A DNA stretch of 64,000 nt from Diorhabda sublineata (GCF_026230105.1 NC_079474.1:40190294-40254293), one strand, 5' to 3'. Positions 38,001 to 51,100 are shown, counted from the first letter of the stretch. Numbers and translations are program-made. Notes: generated by a model from the sequence alone, not told the origin.

Positions 38001-41000
38001 TTCTGTGGCATAGGAAAATGCTCAGGAGAAAAAACCGAAAGAAAAACATTCTGGCTGTAGCTTAGCTCCTTTGAAATGTTAATACCGCCAGATCCAAAAA
38101 ATTTAGCAGAAAGTGACGTATGTAGATTCTGTGGGGAGGAATATGAAACAGTTGACACTGTATAAGAAATGGGGTCTCGAAAGAAATGTAAAAAAACTGA
38201 ATGTTTGTGCATTGGACAGCACAATACATCGACCTAGAGGACGGGACAGAAATAAAAAACTGCATGGAATACATAGACATAAAGAAACCATTTGACACAG
38301 TGATTTGAAATTTCTTTAAAAAAGTGTGAATAATGGGATTTCGTAGCAAATATTTTGAACTCTTAAAATCATGCTCAACGAAAGAGACACCTTACTGAAG
38401 TAAATGGAGCAATAAGAAGTGAAATGAGTGTGGGAGTGGGAATTGCTCAAGGTTCTGTGTTGGGTCCATTGCAGTATCTATTACATGTTTATAGTCTGCA
38501 GTATGGTAAAATGTAAAATATTTTACATTCGCTGATGATACTGTCTTATTATTCTCGGGTATGAACAAGAATGAGTTAGAAATAAATATTAATAGTGATC
38601 TTTAACGTTATTATTAATGGTTGCGTCATAACAAATTAACAATGAATATAGAAAAAACTGTATATATGATTATACAACAGGTTGGAAAAAAAATCATCAA
38701 ACGGTAATAAAAATAAATGATGTACTATTAGAAAGAGTGAAATAGTATAAATACTTGGGGTTAATAGTTACAGAAAATCTGACATGGAAATTAGATGTGG
38801 AAAACATAATACAAACAGTGTCTCCAATATTAGATGCTATTAAACTATGCAATAATATGTTGAGTGCTAACGCTAGGTACTTGCTGTATAACAGTTGCTA
38901 CATATGCTAAATGATAAATTACAGAGACTGCAAAATAAAGCAACCAAAATTATATTTGCAAAAAAATATAACACACCTAATAACTGACTATATTCCTAAG
39001 TATCGACAAACTAAAAAAAATTTAGCAAATAAAACAAAAAAAAAACGTAATAAAAACTGATATTAAATTGAAACAAAATCAAGATTACCACAATTACAAC
39101 TGCGGAAAAAAGAAGCACTTAGGAACAATTGTTTACATACAAAAAGCTCAAAGCTTACCAATATTTGCAAGTATAACTGCATATAACAGTGTTTTTACGT
39201 CAGAAATAGTGAAATAAATGTTAAAAAAATACTTAGGAATGAAAATAACACAATGGAACCAAACAATATGAAAAGCCAATAAACAACGAATTTATTATAA
39301 CATGATTGGTTAAAAGTATTGTAAAATATAGCAGTGACCTGTGACAGATGAAACAATCAACGGAAAAAATGTTAATGACGACCGAAATGGACTTCTGGAG
39401 ATGAGCAACGGGCAAATCCTGGAGGGATAGTCTAAGAAATGACAAAATAAGGGAGATAATGGGACACACATTAATCGATGACATCATAATCAAACAACGT
39501 ATCTGCTATGGTCATGTACAAAGAATGTCAGACAATAGAATACCTAAAGTGGACACCACAAGGAAAAGGGGGAAGACAAAGACACATGCAACAGAATTTC
39601 AATTAGTATATTTATTAATAATTTTAGTCTAGTTAGTACAGAATTTCAGAGAAACTTTGAATTGTCTCAATAAGAAGAAAAACAAGTCTAGAGCAGTTCC
39701 AAATTTCAACATAATTTTCATAGAGATGGAGAACCATAGTTCTATTAGTAACACACAACAATAACATACAATCACTTATTGACAAAGAATATTTACCATA
39801 AGGGTATTTTTACCAACAAATGTTACATACATAATTAACGGACTTGATGGACTATGTAAAGCAGTATTATATTATAAAATATTACCTTTGGCAACAGATG
39901 AACTATCCTGATGTTTTGTTTCAGAATTTTTATTAGGTGAATTCTTCTTAATGAGAAATTCCGTAATGGCTCCTAATTCATCATAATTTTCTCCTTCAGT
40001 ATCTTCAGCATATTTAACCTTCTTTTTCCCTACTGCTTTATGAGCGTCATCCGATTCCTGACTATCATCTGTTTTTTTCCTCTTTTTTGCAGACGGTTGC
40101 TGTTTATGCAACGCTTGTTTTTGAATTTTATCATTTTTTAAACATACTGTTCTGAACTTGAAACACACTCGAAGAAGTTCCAAGCATTCACCACATATTA
40201 TTTTTGGTAAAGAATCTTCATATGAGATCTAAAATAACGTCATTACAAGAGCCCTCATATATAATTGTACTTCTTATATTATTTGGGGCTTTAAACTTGA
40301 GACTACTGAAATGTTTTGATATTACAACATTTAGTTTAGTCTCTGAATTGTTACCTTAACAATATGTATTGACTTAGCTATTTAATATTTGGAAATAAAA
40401 GTGCTTGTTTGATATAAACAACACAAAAAATTGATTCCTTGAGACATTAAGAAGCCCTGTATATTAACAAATTTAATCGTCGGTTTTGCAGTTTTTTAGG
40501 GTTTTCCTGTAACCTGGTGAATTTGTTCACCAACCAAATGGAGGACGATAAAGAAAACTGATTCTGTTATACCTCCAAAAAATGTTTGGTACAGTTAACG
40601 AAACTAATAAACCTCAAAATTACCACAGAGAAGTTTTTTCCTATATGAAAGTCAGAACCTAAAATATCCCTTACCCCAAAGAAGAAGTTTCCTTTTACAA
40701 ATATTTCAATGAAACTCTCTCATTACCATATTTAAGTGATACTATCAGAGAATAGAAATGAAAATGAATTTCAACTTGTAGATGAATTCTACAATAAATA
40801 TCTCAAGAGACATAGGACATAATCGGGAATTGAAAGTGTTGACATTAATAGAAATTTTAAAAAAAATTAGGAATTACTGAATCAATTTGATCAACATATA
40901 TGCTTCTAGCAATAGGCGAGATCAAATTGTAGGTTTCAGTTTCCTTGACAAAATATAATAGATTTTAATAAATATTCTAGAAAAATGTACTAAAATTCAA

Positions 41001-43938
41001 CATAGTTTAAAAAACATTTGTTTACTTCTGATGGTTTGTCAATTTTGACATCCGATGACAACAAAAACATTTTTTTTAAATTACTATTTGCAGATATAAT
41101 AAAAATTATAATGTTCAAATGGCAATGGCGTTATTGGATTCTTGTGATGGTGTATTTGTCTGCATATATGAATTATTCATATACAGTCAACATGGCCTTT
41201 AGCATAATTCCTATGGTGAGTTACAGACAAAATCATACTCCAGAGTGTATACATAAGGTATACAAAAATAAAACAAATACTTTACCAGATTATGGTCCAA
41301 GGTTAGTATAAAAGCTTTATATTATAATAGAATGGAATATTTGTTTCGAATTCAAGAATCAACTGAAAATATTAGTATAAGGTATCAAGGAGATAGCTAA
41401 AGCACAGCTAAATTCTAATCAAATAATTTTTGTATTTCAGATATAACTGGGATGAACATAAACAAGGTGCAATACTTGGAGCATATTTTTGGAGTCATAG
41501 CTTTTTTTCTTTACCAGCAGGTCCAATTTCTGAATACTTTGGTCCAGCTAAAGTGATATTTTATGCTACAATAATGGGAGCTGTAATAAACGCCCTTTGC
41601 GTTCCAGCAGCTTGGATTCATTATGGTGTTCTGGTGCTATTTAGATTTTTACTGGGAGTTGTGGGAGCTGTGATATATCCAGCGTTGCAGTGTCTAATTG
41701 CACAATGGGCTCCACCACATGAACGAGGAAAGTTTGTTGCTGGTCTTTTGGGGAATACTATGTCAACTGTTGTAACATGGCCACTTTTAGGATTTGTAAC
41801 AACACATTTTGGTTGGGATTGGGGATTCTATGCACTTTCCTTTGAAATGTTGCTGTACGCTCTAATTTTCTTTGTTGTTGCATCAGATAATCCAGACTCA
41901 CACCGATTTATCTCTGCAGAAGAAGTTGCATATATAAAAGAATGCCAAGGCGAGAGTGTTTCTCGTAGAAAACATGCTAAGGTTCCCTATAAAGATATTT
42001 TAAAAAATATTCCCTTCTGGATACTATGTATTCTCCATTTCGGTAATTTATGGGGCTTATATTTACAACTCCAAAGCGTGCCCAAATTCATGGCAGAAGT
42101 AATTGGTTTCGATTTAAGAGACTCAGGAATAGTTGGAGCAATACCATCACTGACTAGATTCTTTTTTTCTGTAACATATGGAGTTGTAGGGGATTATTTA
42201 GATAAGAATACCCAATTGTCAACTAAAGTACTAAGGAAAAGTTTTGTTGTTGCGTCTCATATTATACCAGGTGTGTTAATGTTCAGTATAACATTTATAG
42301 GTTGCCATTGGCAACCAATTGTGGCATTATTAACTTTCAGTATGTCTATCAATGGGGCAGTTGTATTGACGAATCTAATGAATCCACAGGATTTGGCACC
42401 CAATTATGCGGGTACTATTTTTGGCATGATTACTTTTATAGATGGTACAACTGGATTTATAGGTCCAGCAGTTACAGCTGCTTTTATTCAAGAGCATAAT
42501 GGATTAAAAGAATGGAGTTATACTTTTATTGTAGGAGGTTGCATGTACATACTATGTGGAATTATTTTCATTTTATTTGGTAGTGTAGAAGAACAAAGTT
42601 GGAACCATTTGGACTAGATCCAGCCTTAATGGAAAAAATGCAGTAACTGGAAAAATTTAAGTTTGTTCAAGTTTCATTTGTAAAATAGAAATAAAAATAA
42701 TGCAAACTAGGTATTATTTTGGTTCAATTATATATCCAGTTAAGTACTACACAAAGACAGCATCAACTGTAAATGACTAAAACTTGCAATGTTTCAAATA
42801 AACAACCAGTATTGGGATTTCTATAACAAATGCATGTATCATTGTGTTAAATTATTATAAAATGTGTTTGATATCATAGGATTTTCAAATAATTACCTCA
42901 ATTGGATGAATACAAGCAAGAATTGCAAAAACAATATGAATGCCATCCTCGATTTCCTCCACAAAAATATTTTTCACATCTTCTGATTTCTCTTTCATAC
43001 ATAACCTACAAATCTCCCCTGTACTTGTTGAGAAACCTGCCAAAAAATTGAAAATATTTACATTTACTCTGAATCAAAACTAATATGTGGAAATACAAGT
43101 TATTTCTATTTTTATGTTATTTCAAACTAAATTACTATTTGATATGTAAATGATGTATAAAATTATTAGGTAAATTATGTTTTAATAAGTCTATTGAGTT
43201 AGAATGAATGGAAGTAACCTCACCTGCTTCTTCTGAAAACTCCTCTGCTGAAAAAATTTGATTTTCTATTGATGTATTTTCTCCATTTTTTTCAACTTTT
43301 ACTGGTTTCTTACTTGATTTTTGCAATGCTGTACATACTTCACTCGTTGTCTTTAACTGTTTACCAATTATACCATCTGAAATCATTACATTAAAGATTA
43401 AAATTAATTGTAAAGATTTAATTTTTTATGCAAATATTATCAATAATCATTAGAAAGTTTTATAAATTCGAGTGAAATAAAACACTATTACAATTGCCAA
43501 ATATAAATTCAAATTTTTGACTGATGTTTCAGATAAATGTTTCCAATTGTGGATTATTTAAAACTAATATTTTTTAACTCTCAACAAATTGATTAACTAA
43601 AAGGATTATGTAAAATTGGTGGCATTAGATCCTACAAATAAATTATCAATTAACTAAACCATAATAACAAATGATCAACTTGGATATTACATTCGAAATT
43701 GAAAGTAATATAATTTAATTTCCAAATTTTTAAATCTTTTAAGGATGTTTAACAATCACTAACCAGCTTCTTCATTTTCATCTTCTTGAAAGTGGTCTAA
43801 ACAAACAAAACTGGATGATTCGGGTTCAAGATCCGAGACTCCTAATATTTCTAACCATTTGTTTTTTACTTCAGGATCTTCAGGAAATGCTATACCTACT
43901 GTATTATTACATGAAGGTACAAAACATTTAGAACTCAT
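32010..43938 (-). CDS. THAP-ZAD-FLYWCH-MULE composite protein (domesticated transposase)
   Basis: Nine exons: 43764-43938, 43224-43376, 42897-43036, 39886-40228, 37354-37747, 36161-36385, 35472-35817, 33636-34368 and 32010-32323. All introns are GT-AG and all phases agree, giving 940 aa. A THAP-type C2CH finger is at 1-58 (C5, C10, C46, H49, with FP19 and W28). A ZAD spans about 117-190 (C119, C122, C168, C171). A basic/acidic linker follows. A FLYWCH finger is at about 370-440 (C406, C411, H436, H438). A MULE transposase core starts near 480: IDASF holds Asp567, and YFPIMFALVNYKTQE follows. Where active MULEs have TDFE this protein has TEYE (Glu632), and the usual C..H pair downstream reads SVFYY. 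A glutamate-rich tail ends the protein. Probable SUMO motifs VKVE and FKEE are present. It is likely a nuclear DNA-binding protein, no longer a transposase. Both domain calls and the function are from motif reading only. Confidence 0.88.
32655..33097 (+). mobile_element. Internally deleted mariner element in the composite gene's last intron
   Basis: The terminal inverted repeats of about 30 bp share ACATCACT and TAAGTCGTGTGACTGAC and are next to TA. Between them an 81-codon frame (32789-33034) ends GIEKLEKRWNDCIALKGDY, the C-terminus of a mariner transposase, preceded by only a trace of the start. Length is about 443 bp, so most of the gene is lost. It is a different mariner lineage from the two copies beginning CGAGGATG. 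Confidence 0.85.
34640..35430 (-). mobile_element. Tigger/pogo remnant in intron between MULE exons
   Basis: The minus-strand frame 34670-34912 reads WFNRFKHRNNLHSIKITG and KATSGDTNSLAEFPVTLK, the second CENP-B DNA-binding segment of Tigger transposases. The upstream end at 35430 reads CAGTAAGACCCCGCTTAACGC followed by TA, a typical Tigger terminus. The DDE domain and the other end were not found. It lies in the intron 34369-35471 in the same orientation as the host gene. Confidence 0.75.
38230..39230 (+). mobile_element. LINE remnant (reverse transcriptase) in intron of the composite gene
   Basis: Broken plus-strand frames read MSVGVGIAQGSVLGPL (RT box, about 38425-38475), then IFYIR-ADDTVLLFSG-like text with the FADD box near 38530. 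WLRHNKLTMNIEKT follows, then VKYLGLIVTENLTWKLDVE (about 38745-38800). This order is that of a non-LTR retrotransposon. It is antisense to the host gene and full of stops. Confidence 0.75.
39340..39600 (+). mobile_element. Second LINE 3' fragment
   Basis: The plus strand reads MLMTTEMDFWR-stop-ATGKSWRD, then LRNDKIREIMGHTLIDDI and QRICYGHVQRMSDNRIPK, the C-terminal end of an RTE/R1-like LINE. It has a different flavour from the fragment just upstream, so it is probably a separate insertion. Confidence 0.7.
41111..42617 (+). CDS. SLC17-family (sialin / phosphate-cotransporter-like) MFS transporter
   Basis: Two exons, 41111-41301 and 41441-42617, GT-AG and in phase, give 455 aa. ATG at 41111 is the first in frame and leads into FKWQWRYWILVMVYLSAYMNY, a first membrane helix. 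Features of the major facilitator superfamily and SLC17 follow: YNWDEHKQGAILGAYFWSH, a G-R-rich loop after helix 4 (FRFLLGVVGAVIYPALQC), APPHERGKF, and about 12 hydrophobic segments in total. The loop at residues 46-60 contains possible N-glycosylation sites (NHT, NKT). SLC17 members move anions such as phosphate, sialic acid or glutamate; the substrate cannot be read from sequence. The gene sits wholly inside the 2.7-kb third intron of the composite gene, on the opposite strand. AATAAA is at 42690. Confidence 0.93.
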
Positions 43939-45195
43939 TTTAATTTGAACTTTTTTTGTTGAAAATTTTATTTAATGAATCGTAGATAAACGCATCATTA
44001 TAACTAATGGGAAACATCCAGTGTCACTTTATTATATGGGAAAAATGTGACGTTGCCAAATCCTTCCAACTAATACATGACAAATTTTTTGGTTTGTTTT
44101 GGCTAATTGACTGTTCTATCTAGGTAAAAAGCTTCAAATTCACTAAGCCTGAAGTTAAATCATTTTTTCTAATAGGATCTAATTATTTCATGGAAAATAA
44201 AGCAATTCATTATGTATTCACTCTGGCCTTCGTTCATATGACGTCGCTTCAAGAAAGAAGAATTTCGTTTTGCCATTATATTCTCCTAACCTTTCTTATT
44301 TTTTTAAGCCTTTTGAATATCTAATTACCAAATTCATTTACAATAATTATCATTTTTCATTACAAATCATTACAAATCTAAATTAATATTCACATTCATT
44401 TTAACTAATGGGAAAAAGTGACGTTGCCACATTAGCTTAAGAAAAATTATTTTTATCGTATAAATGAGAGGAAATATAAAAAAACGGCTGTAAAGTATAA
44501 TAAGTTATTGATAACACAGAAAATAGTTTCTTAAATAGATAAGTATATTGGTTTCTGCTAATTATATTATTAGGTTGAAGTGTTGCCATCTTTTGTCTAG
44601 AAAATGTATTAGATACGTCAACTAGAAAACGCGCGACATTCATATAATATAGTGTGGATAATTTTAGTTCATGCTTTAAAATAACTGTTATATTGGAGAA
44701 AAAAAAACATAATTGGTAAAATTTAATAGAATCAAACAGAATATACAGTTTCTTATTAAGATTTCAAAATGAAACGTTTGAGATGGTGAACTAGAAAATT
44801 GGTTTGACATTATAAATATATGAAACTTTTAATAAAATGCAAAAATAAATGCTATTTACACATAAACTCAATATGTTTAATTTAGAATGCAACTTATGGA
44901 ATATAAATTTGAAAGTTGAAAAGGATTGTTCACTATTGTAATATCTTGTGTACCCGTATCCTATCCAATAGTATTTGTTTCCATTAGTATGTGAATGTAT
45001 TTTTTGAAATTAATACAGCCATTAAAAAATAAAATAAGCGAAATCATATGAAAAAATACACGTCCAGTATTAAAACTGAAATGCGAAAAGTATCAAACAA
45101 TAGTTGCTAAGCAATGTTATGAAATCAAAACAAACAGAAAAGAGACAGTTGTTTAATCTAAGTTCTGAACATAAGGATCTAATTTAGTTTCTCAA
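43939..45195. promoter_or_regulatory. Divergent promoter region between the composite gene and IFT140
   Basis: The start codons of the two genes are 1.26 kb apart on opposite strands. TGACGTTGCCA occurs twice (44048-44058 and 44419-44429), each in a similar setting with TAACTAATGGGA nearby, and GTTGCCA occurs again near 44582. Function is unknown; they may be a local duplication. The X-box-like site is given separately. Confidence 0.55.
45103..45115 (+). promoter_or_regulatory. RFX X-box-like palindrome upstream of IFT140
   Basis: GTTGCTAAGCAAT is an imperfect palindrome fitting RYYNYY-N1-RRNRA with only the last base off the consensus, 81-93 bp before the IFT140 ATG. Many intraflagellar-transport genes are driven by RFX factors through such boxes near the start codon. 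The call rests on motif fit and position only. Confidence 0.55.
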
Positions 45196-48100
45196 ATGAC
45201 TTTGTATTTTGAAACGCCAGTTGTGTTTCCAGAACATGGCTCGATTTCAGTTAACAATGTTTGGCATTTAAATGATCCTCTTCTTGCTGTCGCAAGTTTC
45301 TCACAAGAAAGAGGCGGGTTTGTAATTATTTTCGATGAATTGGTAAGTTTTTTATTTAGAAATGTATAGACTAAGGTATATAGAGTTTGTCAAACCCCTT
45401 TATTTGGTAGGAACTAAACATTCTCACACAAAGGAATATTTTCAGAACAAACATAACAATGGGAAATGATCTGCTGTTTTCAGATTATAATCAACAGCTA
45501 AGTTATGTAACAAAACAGTTTCTCACCAAATATGAAATGATGAAAAAAGTATGTTTAATGTGTACTATTGAAAATAAATAAATTTTGTAGAAAAAATGTA
45601 ACAAAACAATTGGCATATTTAGAAATTATGTAAAAATTTATGTTTGGTTTAAAAACATACAATATTATTGTAACTATATCTTGACCATACAAACAAACAG
45701 TAACTAGGATTTACCAAATAAAAACAAATGTGATTTCTACTATTATTACAACTATGTTGTAATTATTGTCTTTGGACTTAACAGTAATGTATTAGGATGA
45801 GGTTTTTAGTACAAACTTACTTTAGGTAAATGGTTACGATTTATGGATATGATATATGCGTATTTTATAATCTTATAGTATGGAAGAAAGTAGGGTAATA
45901 ACAAGGATTGAAAAAATTTTTTACGAATTATAAGAACCTATAAATTATAAAGAAAATTTTTAGCTCCTGTAATGGACAGAAAGAATGGAAGTCATGGGTC
46001 AAAATGACTTATAGGGTTTTCTTATGAAATAAACTCAAATTGTACTTTTTTGTCATACGATATTCGTAATTTTTGTTCCTTATTCAATATTTTTCTTTGC
46101 TCCAATATGGACAACTACAGAGACCACATACACTTTTATGTTTTGACTTATTGTTTGGATTCTAAGGAAAAATATTATCTTGAAGAACAAGATATTAAAA
46201 CAATGCCAAAATATAATTATAGTGCAAATAATTATTTCTCACTTCTTTCGTAGTTAAAAAAGTTAAAAATGTATAAAAAAGATGCATTAAATTGATAATC
46301 TGCTATAATAATAATGCAGGTGCACTAGTTTTAATTTAAAAAAATAGGTACTTAAATAATAAAACAGGAAGAATTCATTCCACTCATAGGTGAGAAAATA
46401 GAAAATTAAAATGCTATATTTATTTGTTAACTTAGTTACCTTAAATCATTTTATGTTGTGTGTTTCTGTAATTGAAACGTCATCGTCATATTGCAAAATA
46501 TTTTTCAAATTTTGATTAATAAAACACTGATTGTTAAGCCAAATAAACATGGAAAAAGAATCTGATTGCAGTCCTCATGAAATGTGTAAGGCCAAAAATC
46601 TGAAGATATGCCCAGAGCAATACACTGGAGCTAGAATCCCATTCTATACGATTTTATTGATAATGGGACGCCTTCAATCTCAAAAATAGAAACGAGGTTA
46701 CAGTGAAAGAAAAAAATTACCAAATGTAATGATAAATAATAAAAATTATCCAAATGTCACTGTAAAGATTAATTTGAGTAATTAAAATAAGTTTTTATGT
46801 TAGATTATGTAATTTAAATTGTAAAATTTTGTTACAAATATATGTTTATAACTCTATTTTCAACAAATTATTTTCTACTCTTTTCGTTCCACTATTGGAT
46901 TTACATAATCTCCTTTTCAGAATTAATTTTATATCATTTTTTGGCTCTTCTGTGAAATTTTCTATTTCTGGGTTGCGAGGTGATAGAATTAAGTCGACGA
47001 TATGTAATATATAATTGACGAAAAGTATTATTTAATGTGGTCATAAATAAAATATTGTATGATACTCGTGTGTGAAGTACTTTTGCGCACATGTATCATA
47101 AATATTTATAATTATTTTTATGTCCATTTTCATAAGAAAGAATATTGGAATTATTAGCTTTTGCCCATGTTTATTATTTATTATTCATTGTCTCACCTTA
47201 ACATATAAAACATATTATTTTTTGAGAAAAATCTAAAAACAAGATTTGATTTTATAGGGCGAGTCGTTAAAAACAGTAAATTATCCTGTTCATAGAGGTT
47301 TCCAAGTGACAACTCTTGCTTGGCATCCGACTAAAATTATTTTAGTGACAGGATGGGAAAATGGCGAATTAAGAATTTGGAATGGTACCGACAAAGATTT
47401 TACGAATGTAGTTGGTCCACATAAGGCTCCAATAGCCTTCCTGGGATTTAGCGAAAAGGGAACACGATTGGTGTCATGCGACTCGGTAATGCTATTGAAT
47501 TATTCACGTTTAGTTTACGAAGCTGTTTTACATTTTGAAATCTCTTTGGCTAAGGGCTCATATAGATGATTTATTTTACAAAAAAAAATTTATCAGAGCT
47601 GTAAAATCAAGTTAATTTACTGAAAAATACTATTATAGAATGGCAAACATACGAAATTGCACATTTCTCAGTTAGAGTTGGACCTGTGACCATTTGACTG
47701 CGACTTAACCACGCCAGGATGTATTTTTGTTATCAATCGTTGTGCGCCAAAAATTACGTTGTACAAGTCATTGTTAATTTGGTGAAGAATACATATGACA
47801 ATATTCAAGCCGAGATATTGCTATTTCTGTAATTAATTTTTTTCTTCGTTTTCATATTTTTAATATCACTTTGAAATTAGTAACGCCATCTTTAGATGAA
47901 ATTATAACTATTCTTTGTTTCTTGAGCGTCACCTATTTGTGAAGTTTTTTTTAAAAGATTGAATCAAAACTCTAATAATAATATTCTGTATGTTAACTTT
48001 TATTGGGATACCCTAAGAAATAAAAATTGTGAATATATGTTTGATGGTATTCTATCCATTTTGGGATGTTAAACGGTAGTCTGAGTCTGTCAAAGAACCT

Positions 48101-51100
48101 CTTAATTTAGGTTGATTTGTATTTGCCTTTTCCATCATTGCCGAAAGATATCGAAGGCCTTCACACACAAGCGGGACATCCGATCTTCCAATTTTGTTCT
48201 TAATCTGGTCTCTGTTCATTCATTGTTTTGTCCTTTTGGATTGAAGTTGGTATCTAGTAATTACTCTTTATTTTCGTTTTTCACACATTCCGCACTAATT
48301 TGAAGTAAAGCAGTCAGTTTTCACAGTGCCCTAGGAATGACACACTCGTGTCTGTAACTGGGTTGACCTTATAAAATTGGAGAAGAGAGTGTTTGAAGAC
48401 GGTATTGGAAATTCGGGGCATTTTATTATACGTTTTGTGAAAATAACTAGAGAAAAGACATTCAGTCTGAAAAGAAATAATCATTAGGAGAAACGATTTG
48501 TTTTATTCGTTTGTATCCTTTCAACTTTCCAAGTATGGATTCAACTTATAGAAGGCTTTGCCAAGTCTTCTCTGGTGTTCTTTTGTTAACTATAGTTTTT
48601 GAAGAATCTACGACTTCTTTGAAACAAAGCTAGTCGATTGACGAATGTTATATTGTTAAAGATATACTTTGATGACCACTGCTTGTTACCTATTATTAAG
48701 GTTTAGAGTATTTTTCGTCATTCATGTGAGCAAGATACCTAAATTATCTTGTTTTATCCACTACCACAAGATATATACTTGACTGTACCGATTTAGATGC
48801 CATCAAACGCTCTTGGTTGAAATTCGTAATTGTTACCAAAATATGGGCTAGAAATTCCAAAACTCGTCGTATGCAAGCTGTTAATACTGCTCTAGGAGAA
48901 TATAAAGATGGGCGATTAAGATGTCTTTTGGCTCAACGAAAATTGTTATTGCCAACCATCTTATAGTTTATCTTTATAGACGGGATCTGTTATTGGTTGG
49001 AAAGTTGACAGCAGAGGGGAGACCAATCTTTCTTTCCATTTGGATCTCAAAGAATCAATTATTCATCTAACATTTAGACGTACAGTTAAAAGTAATGTGG
49101 AATTTGACGTAGAAGGACTAGCTAAAGCAGCTGTTAATGGTGACGAACATGCATTAGATATGTTCAGTAACTGGAGACCAAAAACAACAGCCAGGAAGTT
49201 TAAAATGCAAGATAGAACAGATAACGTCAATTTTTTTGTTGCTACTCAAAGGGGTAACATTACATAAACATTACATAAAATACATATTACTCCTTTGAAT
49301 TTTAAATTGTAGGATCTCTGCATTACATAAACACCAGTGGGTCTTGTTCTAAGGTGTTTACTACTGATGGTATCGTAATTTTGAACATTTTATTTCATCC
49401 GACGAAAGATTCTATGCTTATAATGTTAGAAGGTTTTACTATTTGTTATTTTTCCGTGGATTATCAGGGAGTCTTGAATGAAATGGCAAGGGTAAAACTG
49501 AGCGGTAGAGTACAAACTAGAAATATCGGAAGTCGAGGAATTACTTGGGCTGGAAACAGTTGCGTCGCTATATTAACAGGTAAAAGCTCACATCCAATTT
49601 ATGCTATTATATTTTCATTCCAGTATGTATCAATTAATCGTTGTGAGTTCTTATATTCTTGTCTTCATTTTGATTTTTGTTGATTTGTTTGTGAGTGGAT
49701 CTGCAATCTAGCGATACAGTTTGAATTTTGAGGTTCTCAAATACCTAAAACCCTTCTCATACTTTAACTATTTATTCAAAATGGAAGTATTCTTTATTAC
49801 TGATATTTTCTTCTGATTAAATGATTAATTAAAATCATCACCATAATATATACTTTTACCTACGAAAAAAAAGTTACAATTAACAATAATAGCAGACAAG
49901 GAAGCTTTCTCATGCCCGTTATCAGTTTTTGCTGTCAATTAAAATATTTTTGAGTCCTTATAATCAAATCTAGTTTCTAATTAATCATAAGCAGAAGATT
50001 ATTCATATTGAATGTGCAGTGCGTGGATTACATGTACAACCAACCTTGAAGATACTGATCCGTTCGAGGTACTCTGGCTAGATACTTCTTTTTGGGCTTT
50101 CTCTTCTTCTGATTCCCGCTCCTTCCATTTGTGGTCTTTCTACTTGCATTTATTCAACACACACTCTCCAATTACTTGATTCTTTGGGCTTTACTACTCT
50201 ACTCTACTACTTTTGTGATATTAAGCCCGTAATATATTTATTTTTGTTAAGCATTCGTTTTCCTTCTCCATAAATTATTGTCCATTTTCACGCCTGCCCC
50301 AGTAATTTTTGGAGCACTTCTCCGATCTTTCTATTTTTTCACCATTCTTTTGAGTCAGTATTTAGGATTTACACCTATACAGTATAGTGGGTAATCATGA
50401 TTTGGAACAATTGTATCTTTGCTGCACTGGATATTCCTTTTGCTTTCACAATATTATTTGGAGACACGATTGCTCTACAACCTTATGCAACTACATTTTC
50501 GTCTCATTATCCTGATAATCACATTATTGTTGCATTTCCAGATATACTTAATCTTTTCGCCATTTACCCTGAGCTCTAATATTTTTAATTCCTTTTCCAT
50601 CCTTTTGTATATTTGTTCTTATTCAGCGTGGGATGTAAATATCAGTGTGCAGATGCTAAAATTTGATTCTTCCGGTAGTAGATTAAACCATTTGTCTGTA
50701 TTTGTGCTTTCCTTATGATTAGTTCTAATGGAGGTGGAAAAGTAGAGAGGTCCTACTGTTTCTGTGTCGTTTTCCTTGGAAAACTTCTGATAACCTTCCG
50801 ACACTAATTTACTCTCAACTCTATTTAGAGTCAGCCTCGCTATTGCATTTTTATTGCGATTACCATTCGTTCGATATTATCCTAGGTTACTTATATTTAG
50901 TTCTTGACAATGTTTTGACCAAATTGACGTCATCCAAGGGTGTAAGTCTTAACTACTAAACAAATCTTAGACCCAACAGTAATATGCTATTCTGCCCAAG
51001 AAAGTGGTGAAATATTAGAATAATTAACGGTCCTGCATGATTATGCACTATATTCCTTGGCTGCTTTTATTGACTCCGAAGAAATAGAATTTTCTTCAAC

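Noticed and set aside
38062..38349. Overlapping minus-strand frames of 60-98 codons
   Set aside because: Low-complexity, Phe/Ser-rich, no motifs or splice support; they overlap LINE-derived sequence in an intron.
41018..41110. Longer N-terminus for the SLC17 transporter starting at 41018
   Set aside because: That frame starts with TTG; the first ATG in frame is at 41111 and leads directly into the first membrane helix.
46550..46690. Short ATG frame MEKESDCSPHEMCKAK
   Set aside because: Only 47 codons, no splice sites or homology recognised; within IFT140 intron 1.
48780..48960. Open reading just before IFT140 exon 3 (CTDLDAIKRSWLKF...)
   Set aside because: A stop (TAG at about 48964) separates it from exon 3 and it does not resemble IFT140; perhaps decayed transposon, not assignable.
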